Shown: in pieces, positions 7,166 to 15,010 of the stretch | Layout: every line of letters starts with the position of its first letter | Position numbering within the stretch: the stretch's first letter is position 1 | Assembly (NCBI GenBank): GCA_002953655.1 | Contig: CP025839.1 | Span: forward strand, 186,001-250,000 | Source of the DNA: Latilactobacillus sakei | GTDB lineage: Bacteria > Bacillota > Bacilli > Lactobacillales > Lactobacillaceae | DNA length: 64,000 nt | Direction of reading: 5' to 3' | Translations under genes and position numbers: made by a program | Notes under the pieces: generated by a model | What the model saw: the letters and a program-made list of their open reading frames with translations, nothing else | Databases searched by the model: none | Told to the model about the DNA's origin: nothing

Positions 7166-7260
7166 GAAAAGAGTGCGTTTGAAACAGTTTGACTTTGAGC
7201 ATTAGCCCAGCTCGGCGCTCAAGGTTAACCGGAAGAATATGGGTTACAGAACACGTTTAG
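7166..7260 (+). repeat. Structured intergenic repeat, copy D (degenerate)
   Basis: The 5' half is almost identical to copy C through GAGCATTAGC and the CTCGGCG segment. The 3' half is shortened and replaced, keeping only the closing ACACGTTTA. It looks like a recent duplicate of C that lost its partner arms. Confidence 0.65.
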
Positions 7261-7296
7261 CACCACCAAATAAAGCATCGAAAGGGCGTTTTGCAG

Positions 7297-8688
7297 ATGG
7301 GATTAGGGGCAAGATTATTCAGAAAAGAGTCACTTGAGCGTTATCTTCAACAAGATCAACGCTTAGCTAAAACATTAACGGCGAAGGATTTAATTGCGTT
7401 AGGCGTGGGGGCAGTCATTGGGACTGGGATTTTTATTTTACCCGGCACAATTGCCGCGTTGCACAGTGGGCCAGCCATTACGTTGTCATTTATGATTGCG
7501 GCGGTCGTTTGTGCAGTGGCCGCAATGTGTTACGCCGAATTTTCATCGGCATTACCAGTCGCGGGGAGTGCGTATTCTTACGGCAATATTATTTTTGGGG
7601 AACTGATTGGTTGGTTACTAGGTTGGGCATTATTCTTAGAATATATGTTGTCAGTCGCGGCCGTTTCAACCGGCTGGTCGGCGTACTTTGTCTCTTTTAT
7701 TGAAGGTTTTGGGGTCCACATTCCTAAAGCAATCACAGGGTCATTTAATCCGGCCCAGGGGACTTATGTCAATCTGTTCGCCGTCTTAATTGTGCTTTTA
7801 ATTTCAGCATTATTGATGACTGGGACGCGTTCGTCGACACGTATCAATAATTTGATGGTGATGATTAAAATCGGCGTTGTCTTACTATTCTTAGTCGTGG
7901 GAATTTTCTATGTGAAGTCGTCTAATTGGCAACCATTCATGCCATTTGGCGTTAGTGGGGTTTTCAAAGGGGCCTCATTAGTATTCTTCGCTTATTTAGG
8001 CTTTGATTGTGTCTCGGCTTCAGCAGCGGAAGTAAAAAATCCACAAAAGAATTTACCAATTGGGATTATTGGGACTTTAGTGATTTGTACGTTATTATAT
8101 ATTTTAGTTGCTTTTGTTTTGACTGGGATGGTGTCATATCGTGAATTAAACGTGGCTAACCCAGTCGCCTTTGCCTTACAAGTCGTGCACCAAAAATGGT
8201 TTGCAGGCTTATTATCACTTGGCGCTTTAGCCGGGATGTTCACGATGATGCTAACGATGACTTACAGTAGTTCGCGGTTAGTTTATTCAATTGGCCGGGA
8301 TGGTTTATTACCCAAGATGCTCGGTAAAATTGAACCCCGTCACCAAACACCAATCAACAGTGTCTGTGTAGTGACCGTGATTATCGCGACACTAGGAGGG
8401 CTCGTTTCATTAGATCAATTAACAAATTTAGTGAATATTGGGACGCTGATTGCCTTTTTCTTCATGTCCATTGGGGTGATTCCATTGCGTAAAAGAAAGG
8501 ATATTCCGAATAAAGATGGTTTCAAAGTACCGCTTTATCCTTGGCTACCACTATTATCCGGCTTACTTTGTTTATTCATGCTATTCGAATTACCAGCAGT
8601 TACTTGGTTGGCAGCCGGCATCTGGTTTATTTTAGGCTTAATTATTTATTTCAGCTACGGTTTAAAACACAGTCGGTTAAATGATTGA
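7297..8688 (+). CDS. APC-superfamily amino-acid permease (CAT/YfnA-BcaP type)
   Basis: A 463-aa, ~12-helix permease. The N-terminal LTAKDLIALGVGAVIGTGIFILPG segment is the conserved first helix of the cationic amino-acid transporter family. FAYLGFDCVSASAAEVKNPQKNLPIGI is the family's helix-6/loop signature. Relatives include YfnA and the branched-chain permease BcaP; the actual substrate is unknown. ATG 7297 is preferred for its alignment with relatives (MGLGARLFRKESLE), although TTG 7291 is nearer the AAAGGG site. I find no convincing promoter between the terminator at 7036 and this gene, so it may depend on read-through from 6817. Confidence 0.85.
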   Translation: MGLGARLFRKESLERYLQQDQRLAKTLTAKDLIALGVGAVIGTGIFILPGTIAALHSGPAITLSFMIAAVVCAVAAMCYAEFSSALPVAGSAYSYGNIIFGELIGWLLGWALFLEYMLSVAAVSTGWSAYFVSFIEGFGVHIPKAITGSFNPAQGTYVNLFAVLIVLLISALLMTGTRSSTRINNLMVMIKIGVVLLFLVVGIFYVKSSNWQPFMPFGVSGVFKGASLVFFAYLGFDCVSASAAEVKNPQKNLPIGIIGTLVICTLLYILVAFVLTGMVSYRELNVANPVAFALQVVHQKWFAGLLSLGALAGMFTMMLTMTYSSSRLVYSIGRDGLLPKMLGKIEPRHQTPINSVCVVTVIIATLGGLVSLDQLTNLVNIGTLIAFFFMSIGVIPLRKRKDIPNKDGFKVPLYPWLPLLSGLLCLFMLFELPAVTWLAAGIWFILGLIIYFSYGLKHSRLND

Positions 8689-8755
8689 TTAAATTTGCGA
8701 TAAATGTTTGGTGATTAGCAGGCAAACCGCTACAATATAATCTGAGGTGACAACT

Positions 8756-9841
8756 GTGAAACATAAACGCTTATGGCTGGCGTTCGGGGGCTTGTTGATC
8801 TGCATGATTGGGATTTTAGCAACATACCATGACGCAACACGCTACCAACAACCGTTGATCCAAGTGACGGCTGTCAAAACGATTCAAAAAACAAACACAA
8901 TGGATGATTACCAGAATCAAGATACCGAAGTCCAGCAAAAAGTAACGGGGCGGTTCTTGAATACCAAGCACAAAGGGCAGACAATTCAGCTGCAAAATAC
9001 CTATTCTAAATCACTGGCTGATAGTTATCGGTATTATCAGGGCCAGCAAGTTTTCTTGCATCATGACCAAGAACGCCATCAATGGCGCTTAAGTGAACCT
9101 AAGCGTGATACAGTGCTGGTAGCTGTAATCGTGGGGACCTTTAGCTTATTACTTGTAATGATGCCTAAGCGGGGATTAATGACCATTTTGAGTGTTGTCG
9201 TGAACCTTGTGTTTTTCATCATCGCACTCCACTTTAACGCTGCTACTGGTGGTCGCTGGTTGTTGCCATTGATGTGTGGGCTTGCGGTAGTTTTAACTGG
9301 TCTGACGTTATTGTTGGTACTCGGACCGAATCGGCAAATGTTGGTGTCATTTGGCGCGACAATTGGGGCTACGTTCTTGGCATTATTATTGAGTGTTATC
9401 CTGTTAAAAATCAGTGGCGATCAAGGGTTACATTATGAAACAATGGATTATGAGCTCCAACCCTATAAGACGGTTTTCTTGGCGGAAGTGGTGCTAGGGA
9501 TCTTAGGCGCTGTGATGGATGAGGCGACCGATATTTCATCGTCACTCCAACAGTTAGCTTTTGAACAACCAAATGTGACAAGAGGTCAACTCTTTCATTC
9601 AGGGTTAGCGATTGGTCGAGAGATTATTGGCCCACTCGTTAACGTCTTATTCTTCATTGTGATGGCCGAAGCTTTTCCGATTATTTTATTGTATTTGAGA
9701 AACGGGAACACAATTGCCTATACGTTATCGCGTACGATGACTTTGGGCTTCACACAAACGGTGATTAGCGCAATCGGCATTACCTTGGCTGTGCCGGTGA
9801 CGAGCTTGTTAGCAAGCCAGTTAGTGGAGGTGTGTCGCTGA
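8756..9841 (+). CDS. YibE/F-family membrane protein (first of pair)
   Basis: A 361-aa protein. It has an N-terminal membrane helix, an extracellular domain (about residues 30-120) and then ~7 helices with the YibE/F signature around GAVMDEATDISSSLQQL and SGLAIGREIIGPLVNVLFF. The family is of unknown function; pairs of YibE/F proteins are common in lactobacilli. The start is GTG 8756, 6 nt after GAGGTG; an upstream in-frame GTG lies inside that site. The stop codon overlaps the next start by one base (TGATG), so both subunits are coupled. Confidence 0.8.
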   Translation: MKHKRLWLAFGGLLICMIGILATYHDATRYQQPLIQVTAVKTIQKTNTMDDYQNQDTEVQQKVTGRFLNTKHKGQTIQLQNTYSKSLADSYRYYQGQQVFLHHDQERHQWRLSEPKRDTVLVAVIVGTFSLLLVMMPKRGLMTILSVVVNLVFFIIALHFNAATGGRWLLPLMCGLAVVLTGLTLLLVLGPNRQMLVSFGATIGATFLALLLSVILLKISGDQGLHYETMDYELQPYKTVFLAEVVLGILGAVMDEATDISSSLQQLAFEQPNVTRGQLFHSGLAIGREIIGPLVNVLFFIVMAEAFPIILLYLRNGNTIAYTLSRTMTLGFTQTVISAIGITLAVPVTSLLASQLVEVCR

Positions 9842-10620
9842 TGATGTTATTAACGGGTGTTTTATTACTACTATTAATACTAGTCTGTGGTTGGCAAGGA
9901 TTAACCATCTTTTTCAGTCTTGGGTTGAACTTCGTCGTTATCATTTTAGCGTTGGTCTTAATTGCTGGTGGCTTTAATCCCTTAGTGGTCAGTGGGCTGT
10001 TGAGTCTGATCTTGCTGGCGACATCGATCTTCATGAATACGAAGCAACCTTTAACGGCTAAGACAGCGTTTGTGACGTCGTTATTGGTTGTGTTGGCATT
10101 GTTAGTCGTTATCGTCCCAATCAGTCACTGGGCAGCAACCTATGGCTTTGGGGCGGAAGATGCTGAAGAGATTGAAGGCTTTGGTCTAGCAATTGGGTTA
10201 TCATTTCCGCAAGTTGGAATGATTATGACGGTTTTAGCCAGTTTAGGTGCAATCGCAGAAACGAGTATTGCAGTTGCCAGCGGGTTGGTTGAAATTTTGG
10301 AATATGATGAACAGATGGCCCCGGCACCTTTGTTTAAAGCCGGCATCGCGATTGGTGAGAAAATTATTGCGACGGCCTTCAACACACTGTTCTTCAGTTT
10401 CTTCGGGAGCTTCCTATCATTAACGATTTGGTTCATCCAATTGGGGTATCCGCTCGCTAAAATATTAAATCATAAAATTTTAATTGGGGAGATATTAACG
10501 TTGCTAATCGGGGTAATTGGCGTAATAGCAACAGTTCCCATCACTAGTTGGTTGGTGAACCGCTTTAGAAAGTCACCAATAACACAAACATCACTTGAAA
10601 AAAAAGTCAATTCAGATTAG
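9841..10620 (+). CDS. YibE/F-family membrane protein (second of pair)
   Basis: A 259-aa protein with ~7 membrane helices. It carries the same conserved core as the upstream gene (GAIAETSIAVASGLVEI; KAGIAIGEKIIATAFNTLFF) but has no extracellular N-terminal domain. The two probably form a heteromeric membrane complex; the substrate or role is unknown. ATG 9841 overlaps the upstream TGA, with GGAGGTG 8 nt before it. An in-frame GTG (9832) would lie against the ribosome-binding site. Confidence 0.8.
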   Translation: MMLLTGVLLLLLILVCGWQGLTIFFSLGLNFVVIILALVLIAGGFNPLVVSGLLSLILLATSIFMNTKQPLTAKTAFVTSLLVVLALLVVIVPISHWAATYGFGAEDAEEIEGFGLAIGLSFPQVGMIMTVLASLGAIAETSIAVASGLVEILEYDEQMAPAPLFKAGIAIGEKIIATAFNTLFFSFFGSFLSLTIWFIQLGYPLAKILNHKILIGEILTLLIGVIGVIATVPITSWLVNRFRKSPITQTSLEKKVNSD

Positions 10621-10657
10621 AATAATAGAATATATGCATGAAAGGAGGAAATGCGAA

Positions 10658-10786
10658 ATGTCACAAAACTTACATGTTAGTGTTTCTGGTAACCGTCGTC
10701 CTATCAACCAAAAGAATGCTAAAAAACGTAATGCTGAAACAGCAGCTGTATTGAACTTCTTGAAGGAACGTAAATCAGCAAAATAA
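10658..10786 (+). CDS. Small basic protein, 42 aa
   Basis: A short, strongly basic protein (MSQNLHVSVSGNRRPINQ..., with K/R-rich NAKKRN and LKERKSAK parts). It is preceded by a perfect AAAGGAGG site 9 nt before ATG 10658 and followed by a strong terminator. It has no membrane segment or cysteine. The composition suggests nucleic-acid or ribosome binding, but I do not recognise the family. Codon use is ordinary and the start signals are strong, so I believe it is translated. Confidence 0.7.
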   Translation: MSQNLHVSVSGNRRPINQKNAKKRNAETAAVLNFLKERKSAK

Positions 10787-10811
10787 TTATAATGAATTAT
10801 CAAAATAATTT

Positions 10812-10863
10812 TAAAAGACCATCTGAAACCGACTTGTAAAAGTGGCTTTCGGATGGTCTTTTA
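10812..10863 (+). terminator. Rho-independent terminator
   Basis: AAAAGACCATC...GATGGTCTTTT with an inner stem around GAAACC and GGCTTTC. It ends the 42-aa protein gene. Confidence 0.85.
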
Positions 10864-10951
10864 ATGTGCTCTGTTATAAGCGGTACCATTTTGGTAGAAT
10901 AATGTTGTTTGATAAAATAATTAACCTAATAGATGGGGGCGTGTTAGTTTA

Positions 10952-11740
10952 ATGAAAAAGTTATGGGGAAGTTATGGGGTGACAGCCGTTTTGCTAATTG
11001 TGATTGCTGGCAGTTTGGGGTACAGTTATCACTTAAATCAGCAGTACCAGGCTAGTGTACAGAAGCGGCTGCAAACTGAAAAGACGCAGGAAAAACAAGC
11101 AGCGGAAATGAAGGCACAAAATAAGGCAATTCAGGAAGCTAATGAAGACGTTCAGGTGGCTCATGCCAAACAAGCCGCAACGGATAAAGCACATTTTGAG
11201 AAAGTCCAGGCTGACTTTGAAGCTAAGGAATCCGCGTTTATTACGTCGCAAGGCGGTATACCATCAGTAGCAACCAGCTTTAAAGCATTACACGTTGGCA
11301 CTGCACAGATTACAGAATTTGAGAATGAAGAGCGGGCTAAAAAAAATCAAGCGCAAACTGATGCAAAACAGCTTTTCGATCAACTTGCTTCTTTAGATAA
11401 TGCGCAAATCGCTCAAGCTAAGCAAACACTTGCGAATGAAACAACACAAATAACAGATTTAACAGAGCGGATTAATAACCAAATCACTTTGCACACAGCC
11501 TTAAATCAAGAAATCGATAAGATTATTGTGAGCTCCGATAAAGCACTACAGAATATAAAGGATGCAGACGGTGACCAAGAAAAAATTAGATTGGCCTTTG
11601 ATTATGATAATCCACACGATCCAGTGAATGCCTTGAAGGATGATGTTGGTCCAACTGTTGAGGAATTTGCAGCTAGGGAAATTGGCATGAAAATTAACAA
11701 TTCAGATTTCGAAAATTACTTAGAACGTGAGGGTCAATAA
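10952..11740 (+). CDS. Membrane-anchored coiled-coil exported protein
   Basis: A 262-aa protein with one N-terminal helix (about residues 9-25) and a long charged extracellular region. Residues ~35-100 are Gln/Ala/Lys-rich with heptad character, and a second helical stretch covers about 125-205. There is no catalytic motif or anchor signal that I recognise. GGGGGCG lies upstream of ATG 10952, and a TTGGTA-N16-TAAAAT promoter is plausible at about 10891-10918. The next gene starts 1 bp after its stop, so the two exported proteins are probably partners. Function unknown. Confidence 0.7.
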   Translation: MKKLWGSYGVTAVLLIVIAGSLGYSYHLNQQYQASVQKRLQTEKTQEKQAAEMKAQNKAIQEANEDVQVAHAKQAATDKAHFEKVQADFEAKESAFITSQGGIPSVATSFKALHVGTAQITEFENEERAKKNQAQTDAKQLFDQLASLDNAQIAQAKQTLANETTQITDLTERINNQITLHTALNQEIDKIIVSSDKALQNIKDADGDQEKIRLAFDYDNPHDPVNALKDDVGPTVEEFAAREIGMKINNSDFENYLEREGQ

Positions 11741-11741
11741 A

Positions 11742-12095
11742 ATGAAAATGACTTTAATTAATAGTGGTTTAGCAGTTGTTGCGGTTATATCATTAGCATT
11801 TATCCCAATGGCAATGAATCGTGCACCACAGCAGACTGCCAAAGTGGCGTCAGTTAAACAAGTTAAGCGTACTAAAGCACATTATCAAAATCAATATGCA
11901 AATCAGGAAAAAATATTAACCGATGCTGGAGCACTGATTGATCAAAAAATAAGTATTAATCAAAAAGAATCTAGTAGTATGGCGCAATTAGCGCAATTGA
12001 GACAAACGAAAGACGATAAAACATCAACTGTTATGGATAATATTCGAGCGATTAAAGAAGGGCAAGAAGCTGCTTCCGATAGCGACGAAGATTAA
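11742..12095 (+). CDS. Small exported protein, partner of upstream gene
   Basis: A 117-aa protein: hydrophobic N-terminal segment (about residues 5-24, with a possible signal-peptidase site after AMA/NRA), then a Gln/Lys-rich helical region ending in an acidic tail (SDSDED). ATG 11742 follows the previous stop by 1 bp, with GAGGG 8 nt upstream inside the upstream gene, so translation is coupled. I do not recognise the family. Confidence 0.7.
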   Translation: MKMTLINSGLAVVAVISLAFIPMAMNRAPQQTAKVASVKQVKRTKAHYQNQYANQEKILTDAGALIDQKISINQKESSSMAQLAQLRQTKDDKTSTVMDNIRAIKEGQEAASDSDED

Positions 12096-12102
12096 AATAG
12101 GC

Positions 12103-12146
12103 AAAAAAAAGAACCGCTAATGTTTAAAATTAGCGGTTCTTTTTTG
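12103..12146. terminator. Bidirectional terminator
   Basis: AAGAACCGCTAAT/ATTAGCGGTTCTT, a 13-bp perfect stem with A-runs and T-runs on either side. It serves the exported-protein pair (plus) and the P60 gene (minus). Confidence 0.9.
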
Positions 12147-12155
12147 CCTTGATAA

Positions 12156-13499
12156 TTAGAATACGCGTACTGCGAATGAAGGCATGAAGTAACTTGAGAT
12201 TGTACCAATCTTAACTGATTCGCCAGGTTGTGGTGCGTGAACGTATTGGCCACCACCGATGTAGATAGCATCATGGTATGATGCACCAGCGCCACCCCAG
12301 AAAATGATATCGCCAGGTTGTAAGCTGTTAAGTGATACGCGTTGACCAGCACCTTCTTGAGCAGTTGTGATACGGCCCAATGAAACGCCAGCACGTGAGT
12401 ATGCATATTGTACTAAACCAGAACAGTCAAGACCAACACCAGGTGTTGAGCCGCCCCATACATAAGGTGTACCAATTTGTGACAATGCTGCATTGATAAC
12501 TGTTTGAGCATTACCGCTTGTTTGAGCAGGTGCTTTTGGTGTTTGGGTAGGTGTTGTTGCTGTTGTATTAGAACTTGAAGCTGTGTTTGTTGTATTTTGA
12601 GTTTGTGTTTGAGTTGATGATTGTTGTTGAGCAGGAGCACTTTGTTGTGTTGAAGCTGATTGTGCAACAGGTGCTACTGAAGTGCTAGTTTGTGATGTTT
12701 GCGTTTGTGTTTGCACTTGAGTTGCTTGGCTTGTTGATGTTGAAGTTGCAACTGATGATTGTTGTTGAGCAGGTGCAGTAGGTGTTGTTGATGATTGTGA
12801 AGCAGCAGGTGCTGGTTGGGTTGTTGATGTTTGAGCAGCTGATTCAGAAGTTGCAGTTGTAGCAGCAGGTGTTGTCGTAGTTGTTGAAGCTGCTGGTGTT
12901 GTTGTAGCAGTTGTTGTTGCAACTGGTGTAACAGCTGGGGCATCAGTAATCGGTGTGACGCCGGCTAAGCTAGGGTTGTTTAAAACAACGTAGCTAGAAG
13001 GCACCCAACCTTTGTTTTCTAATTGATACCATGTAACGCCGTTAGCTGTTTTAGAAGCAATGACGTTTTGTGTCTTACCATAAGTTAAGTAAGCGCCAGT
13101 TGGTTGAGCAGCAGTTGTGTTTGTCCAGATTGTTGTTGCACCAGACTTGTAGTTAACTGTGATCGTGTCTTTAGCAGCAGGAGCAGCAGTTGTAGCTGCT
13201 GGTGTTGTTGCACCTGTTTTGACAAATTCGCCGGCAACCCATTCGTTATCAGCTAATTGATACCATGTTTGACCGTAAACTTGTTTTGTATTTTTGATTG
13301 TAACGTTTTGGTTGTTTGTTAAGTAACGTGTAGGTTTTTGACCAACTTCAGGACTTGTCCAAACAGTTGTAGCACCGTCTGCGTAGTTAACTGTCCCTGT
13401 AGTAGCAGCTTGAGCTTCATTAGCTTGGATACCCATTAATGCAAGACCAGCTAAACCAACGATACCAGATGATAAATAAGTCATTTTTTGTTTTTTCAT
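12156..13499 (-). CDS. Secreted NlpC/P60 peptidoglycan endopeptidase with two SH3-like repeats
   Basis: A 447-aa secreted cell-wall hydrolase. It has a signal peptide (residues 1-31, cleavage after AQA). Two SH3-like repeats follow at ~35-95 and ~110-175 (VNYADGATTVWT.. and VNYKSGATTIWT..). A long Ser/Thr/Gln/Ala-rich linker runs from ~185 to 328. The C-terminal NlpC/P60 domain has catalytic Cys359 (DCSGLVQYAY), His409 (SYHDAIYI) and His421 (HAPQPG). Such enzymes cut gamma-D-Glu-diamino-acid bonds during cell separation. Two WalR-like boxes lie upstream (13586-13624), matching control by the WalRK system. The low-complexity linker generates long shadow reading frames. Confidence 0.92.
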   Translation of the reverse strand: MKKQKMTYLSSGIVGLAGLALMGIQANEAQAATTGTVNYADGATTVWTSPEVGQKPTRYLTNNQNVTIKNTKQVYGQTWYQLADNEWVAGEFVKTGATTPAATTAAPAAKDTITVNYKSGATTIWTNTTAAQPTGAYLTYGKTQNVIASKTANGVTWYQLENKGWVPSSYVVLNNPSLAGVTPITDAPAVTPVATTTATTTPAASTTTTTPAATTATSESAAQTSTTQPAPAASQSSTTPTAPAQQQSSVATSTSTSQATQVQTQTQTSQTSTSVAPVAQSASTQQSAPAQQQSSTQTQTQNTTNTASSSNTTATTPTQTPKAPAQTSGNAQTVINAALSQIGTPYVWGGSTPGVGLDCSGLVQYAYSRAGVSLGRITTAQEGAGQRVSLNSLQPGDIIFWGGAGASYHDAIYIGGGQYVHAPQPGESVKIGTISSYFMPSFAVRVF

Positions 13500-13585
13500 T
13501 GTGATTGAAGTGCTCCTTTGAAGTTTGTTTTTAGACGTTTAAGTTTGTTTTAATTTATCGTGCCCAATAAGCATATCATTCTAAC

Positions 13586-13624
13586 GTGACAAACATGTTA
13601 CATAATAGTTAGCACGGTGTTACA
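13586..13624 (-). promoter_or_regulatory. Two tandem WalR-like boxes upstream of P60 gene
   Basis: On the minus strand: TGTAAC-N5-GCTAAC (13624-13608) and TGTAAC-N5-TGTCAC (13602-13586). The WalR consensus is TGTWAH-N5-TGTWAH; these match 10 and 11 of 12. Their starts are 22 bp apart, about two helical turns, next to a putative -10 (TAGAAT, 13583-13578). Confidence 0.55.
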
Positions 13625-13727
13625 AGTTTCTTAAGATGTCAGGATTTAAAAGACTAATTGACAGATTATGTTAAAAAGGTAGCGTTTAATAACGATCTTT
13701 TATAAATAATGTTCGTATTTTACTAAT

Positions 13728-13765
13728 AAATAGAGGCTATTGAAATATTTCAATAGCCTCTATTT
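13728..13765 (-). terminator. Terminator of the lipoprotein gene
   Basis: Perfect 38-bp palindrome: AAATAGAGGCTATTGAAAT and its exact complement, rich in A/T at the ends. It sits 20 bp after the lipoprotein stop on the minus strand. It could also slow transcription in the other direction. Confidence 0.8.
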
Positions 13766-13784
13766 ATGTTACAGCTAGATTAAA

Positions 13785-14792
13785 TTATTGTAACAAAGCA
13801 TCAGATTGTGATTGGGTTGTAATTTGATTATCACTTGCTGATGAGTCTGATTGTGTACCGTTCGTACTATTATCAGTAGCAGCAGTGCCATTATTATTGT
13901 CACTGTTAGCAGGCGTACTATTTTGAGTATTAGTAGCTGAGTAACTTGTGTTGGTTGTTGGTGTTGTGGGCTGCGTGTAATTGTTGTTAGTTGTCGTTTG
14001 GTTGGTTGTAGCAGCCGTATTATCGACTGTATTATCAGTTGATTGTGTTGTTTGATCAGTAGTTGTTGTGTCAGTTGCTGAGCTACTTTGGCTAGTAGCC
14101 GTTGATGAGGCACTAGCGCTATAACTATCAAACTGGGCCTTAGCTTCCTTGATCAGTTTTAAGTAGCGTTCTTTAAATTTCTTGTGAGTTGTTTTTTCAA
14201 CAAGCGCTTTAGAGTAGGTGAAATCTTCAGTTGTTAAAGTGGCGGGAATTGCCGTGTGATCGCTGTTGGTAAAGAGGTTATCAACAGCGGTCATTGCTGC
14301 TTGTTGGGCCTTAGCCTCTTTATAGGCGGCTAATTTTTTGGCATCATTGGCATAATCTGATTCTGCACCAAGTTGCAAGCCATCTTTGACAATCCCATCG
14401 GCATCGAAGAAGTCGCTATCTTTGGTCTTTTTAGTTTTTTTCTTAGTTTTTTCGACGGGAGCGCCAGTATCAATTCGTTTTAAATCTTTTTGAGCCGCTT
14501 TAAAAGCGGTTTTTGATTTACTGGATAGGGCACTCATATAGAGATTATCTGAAATTTTATGATCTAATTTTTGAGCTGATTCGATAATCTCGTTTTTCTT
14601 GTTAGCGGTTAATTTTGCGGGCTTTTTATGATTGGCATCAGCGTAAAGTTGGTTGACCTTTTGAACATACTGCTCGATTTGATCCTCAGTCTTAGTTGCG
14701 GCGGCAGGGACCGTCGTTTTATTCTGACAACCGGCTAGAATCACGAAACAACTAGCCATGAGCATCAACAGAACGTGTGTTAATTTTTTCAT
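13785..14792 (-). CDS. Surface lipoprotein with Ser/Thr/Asn-rich tail
   Basis: A 335-aa lipoprotein: signal peptide with lipobox LAGC, so Cys22 becomes the lipidated residue. A charged helical domain follows (~25-225, with a KKKTKKTK stretch near 117), then a low-complexity Thr/Ser/Asn/Gln tail (~230-335). I do not recognise a catalytic or binding domain. The tail may span the cell wall. It is transcribed toward the P60 gene and ends at the palindromic terminator. Function unknown. Confidence 0.8.
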   Translation of the reverse strand: MKKLTHVLLMLMASCFVILAGCQNKTTVPAAATKTEDQIEQYVQKVNQLYADANHKKPAKLTANKKNEIIESAQKLDHKISDNLYMSALSSKSKTAFKAAQKDLKRIDTGAPVEKTKKKTKKTKDSDFFDADGIVKDGLQLGAESDYANDAKKLAAYKEAKAQQAAMTAVDNLFTNSDHTAIPATLTTEDFTYSKALVEKTTHKKFKERYLKLIKEAKAQFDSYSASASSTATSQSSSATDTTTTDQTTQSTDNTVDNTAATTNQTTTNNNYTQPTTPTTNTSYSATNTQNSTPANSDNNNGTAATDNSTNGTQSDSSASDNQITTQSQSDALLQ

Positions 14793-15010
14793 TTTGAAAC
14801 CACCTTATTGTTAGGATACTTAATCTATAATATATCATGAAAAGATTGTCCAAACATAAATTAATGAAGAAACTCTAATTTTTGTCTAGCGTAATAATTG
14901 TTTTAGAAAATCTTATGAATATGGGTATACATTCGACCGAGGCGGGCGTACACTAAGAGTATCTTTATGAGAATAATTTAATGTTCTCTAAATCAAAAGG
15001 AGCGATAGAC

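Noticed and set aside
3567-7260. CRISPR array interpretation of the repeats
   Set aside because: Repeats are ~120 bp, internally folded, in pairs at separate loci, with no short constant repeats or spacers and no cas genes.
12413-12943. Long Gln/Leu/His-rich open frames on the minus strand
   Set aside because: They are alternative frames of the low-complexity Ser/Thr/Gln linker of the P60 protein; no ribosome-binding sites, and composition is an artefact of the repeats.
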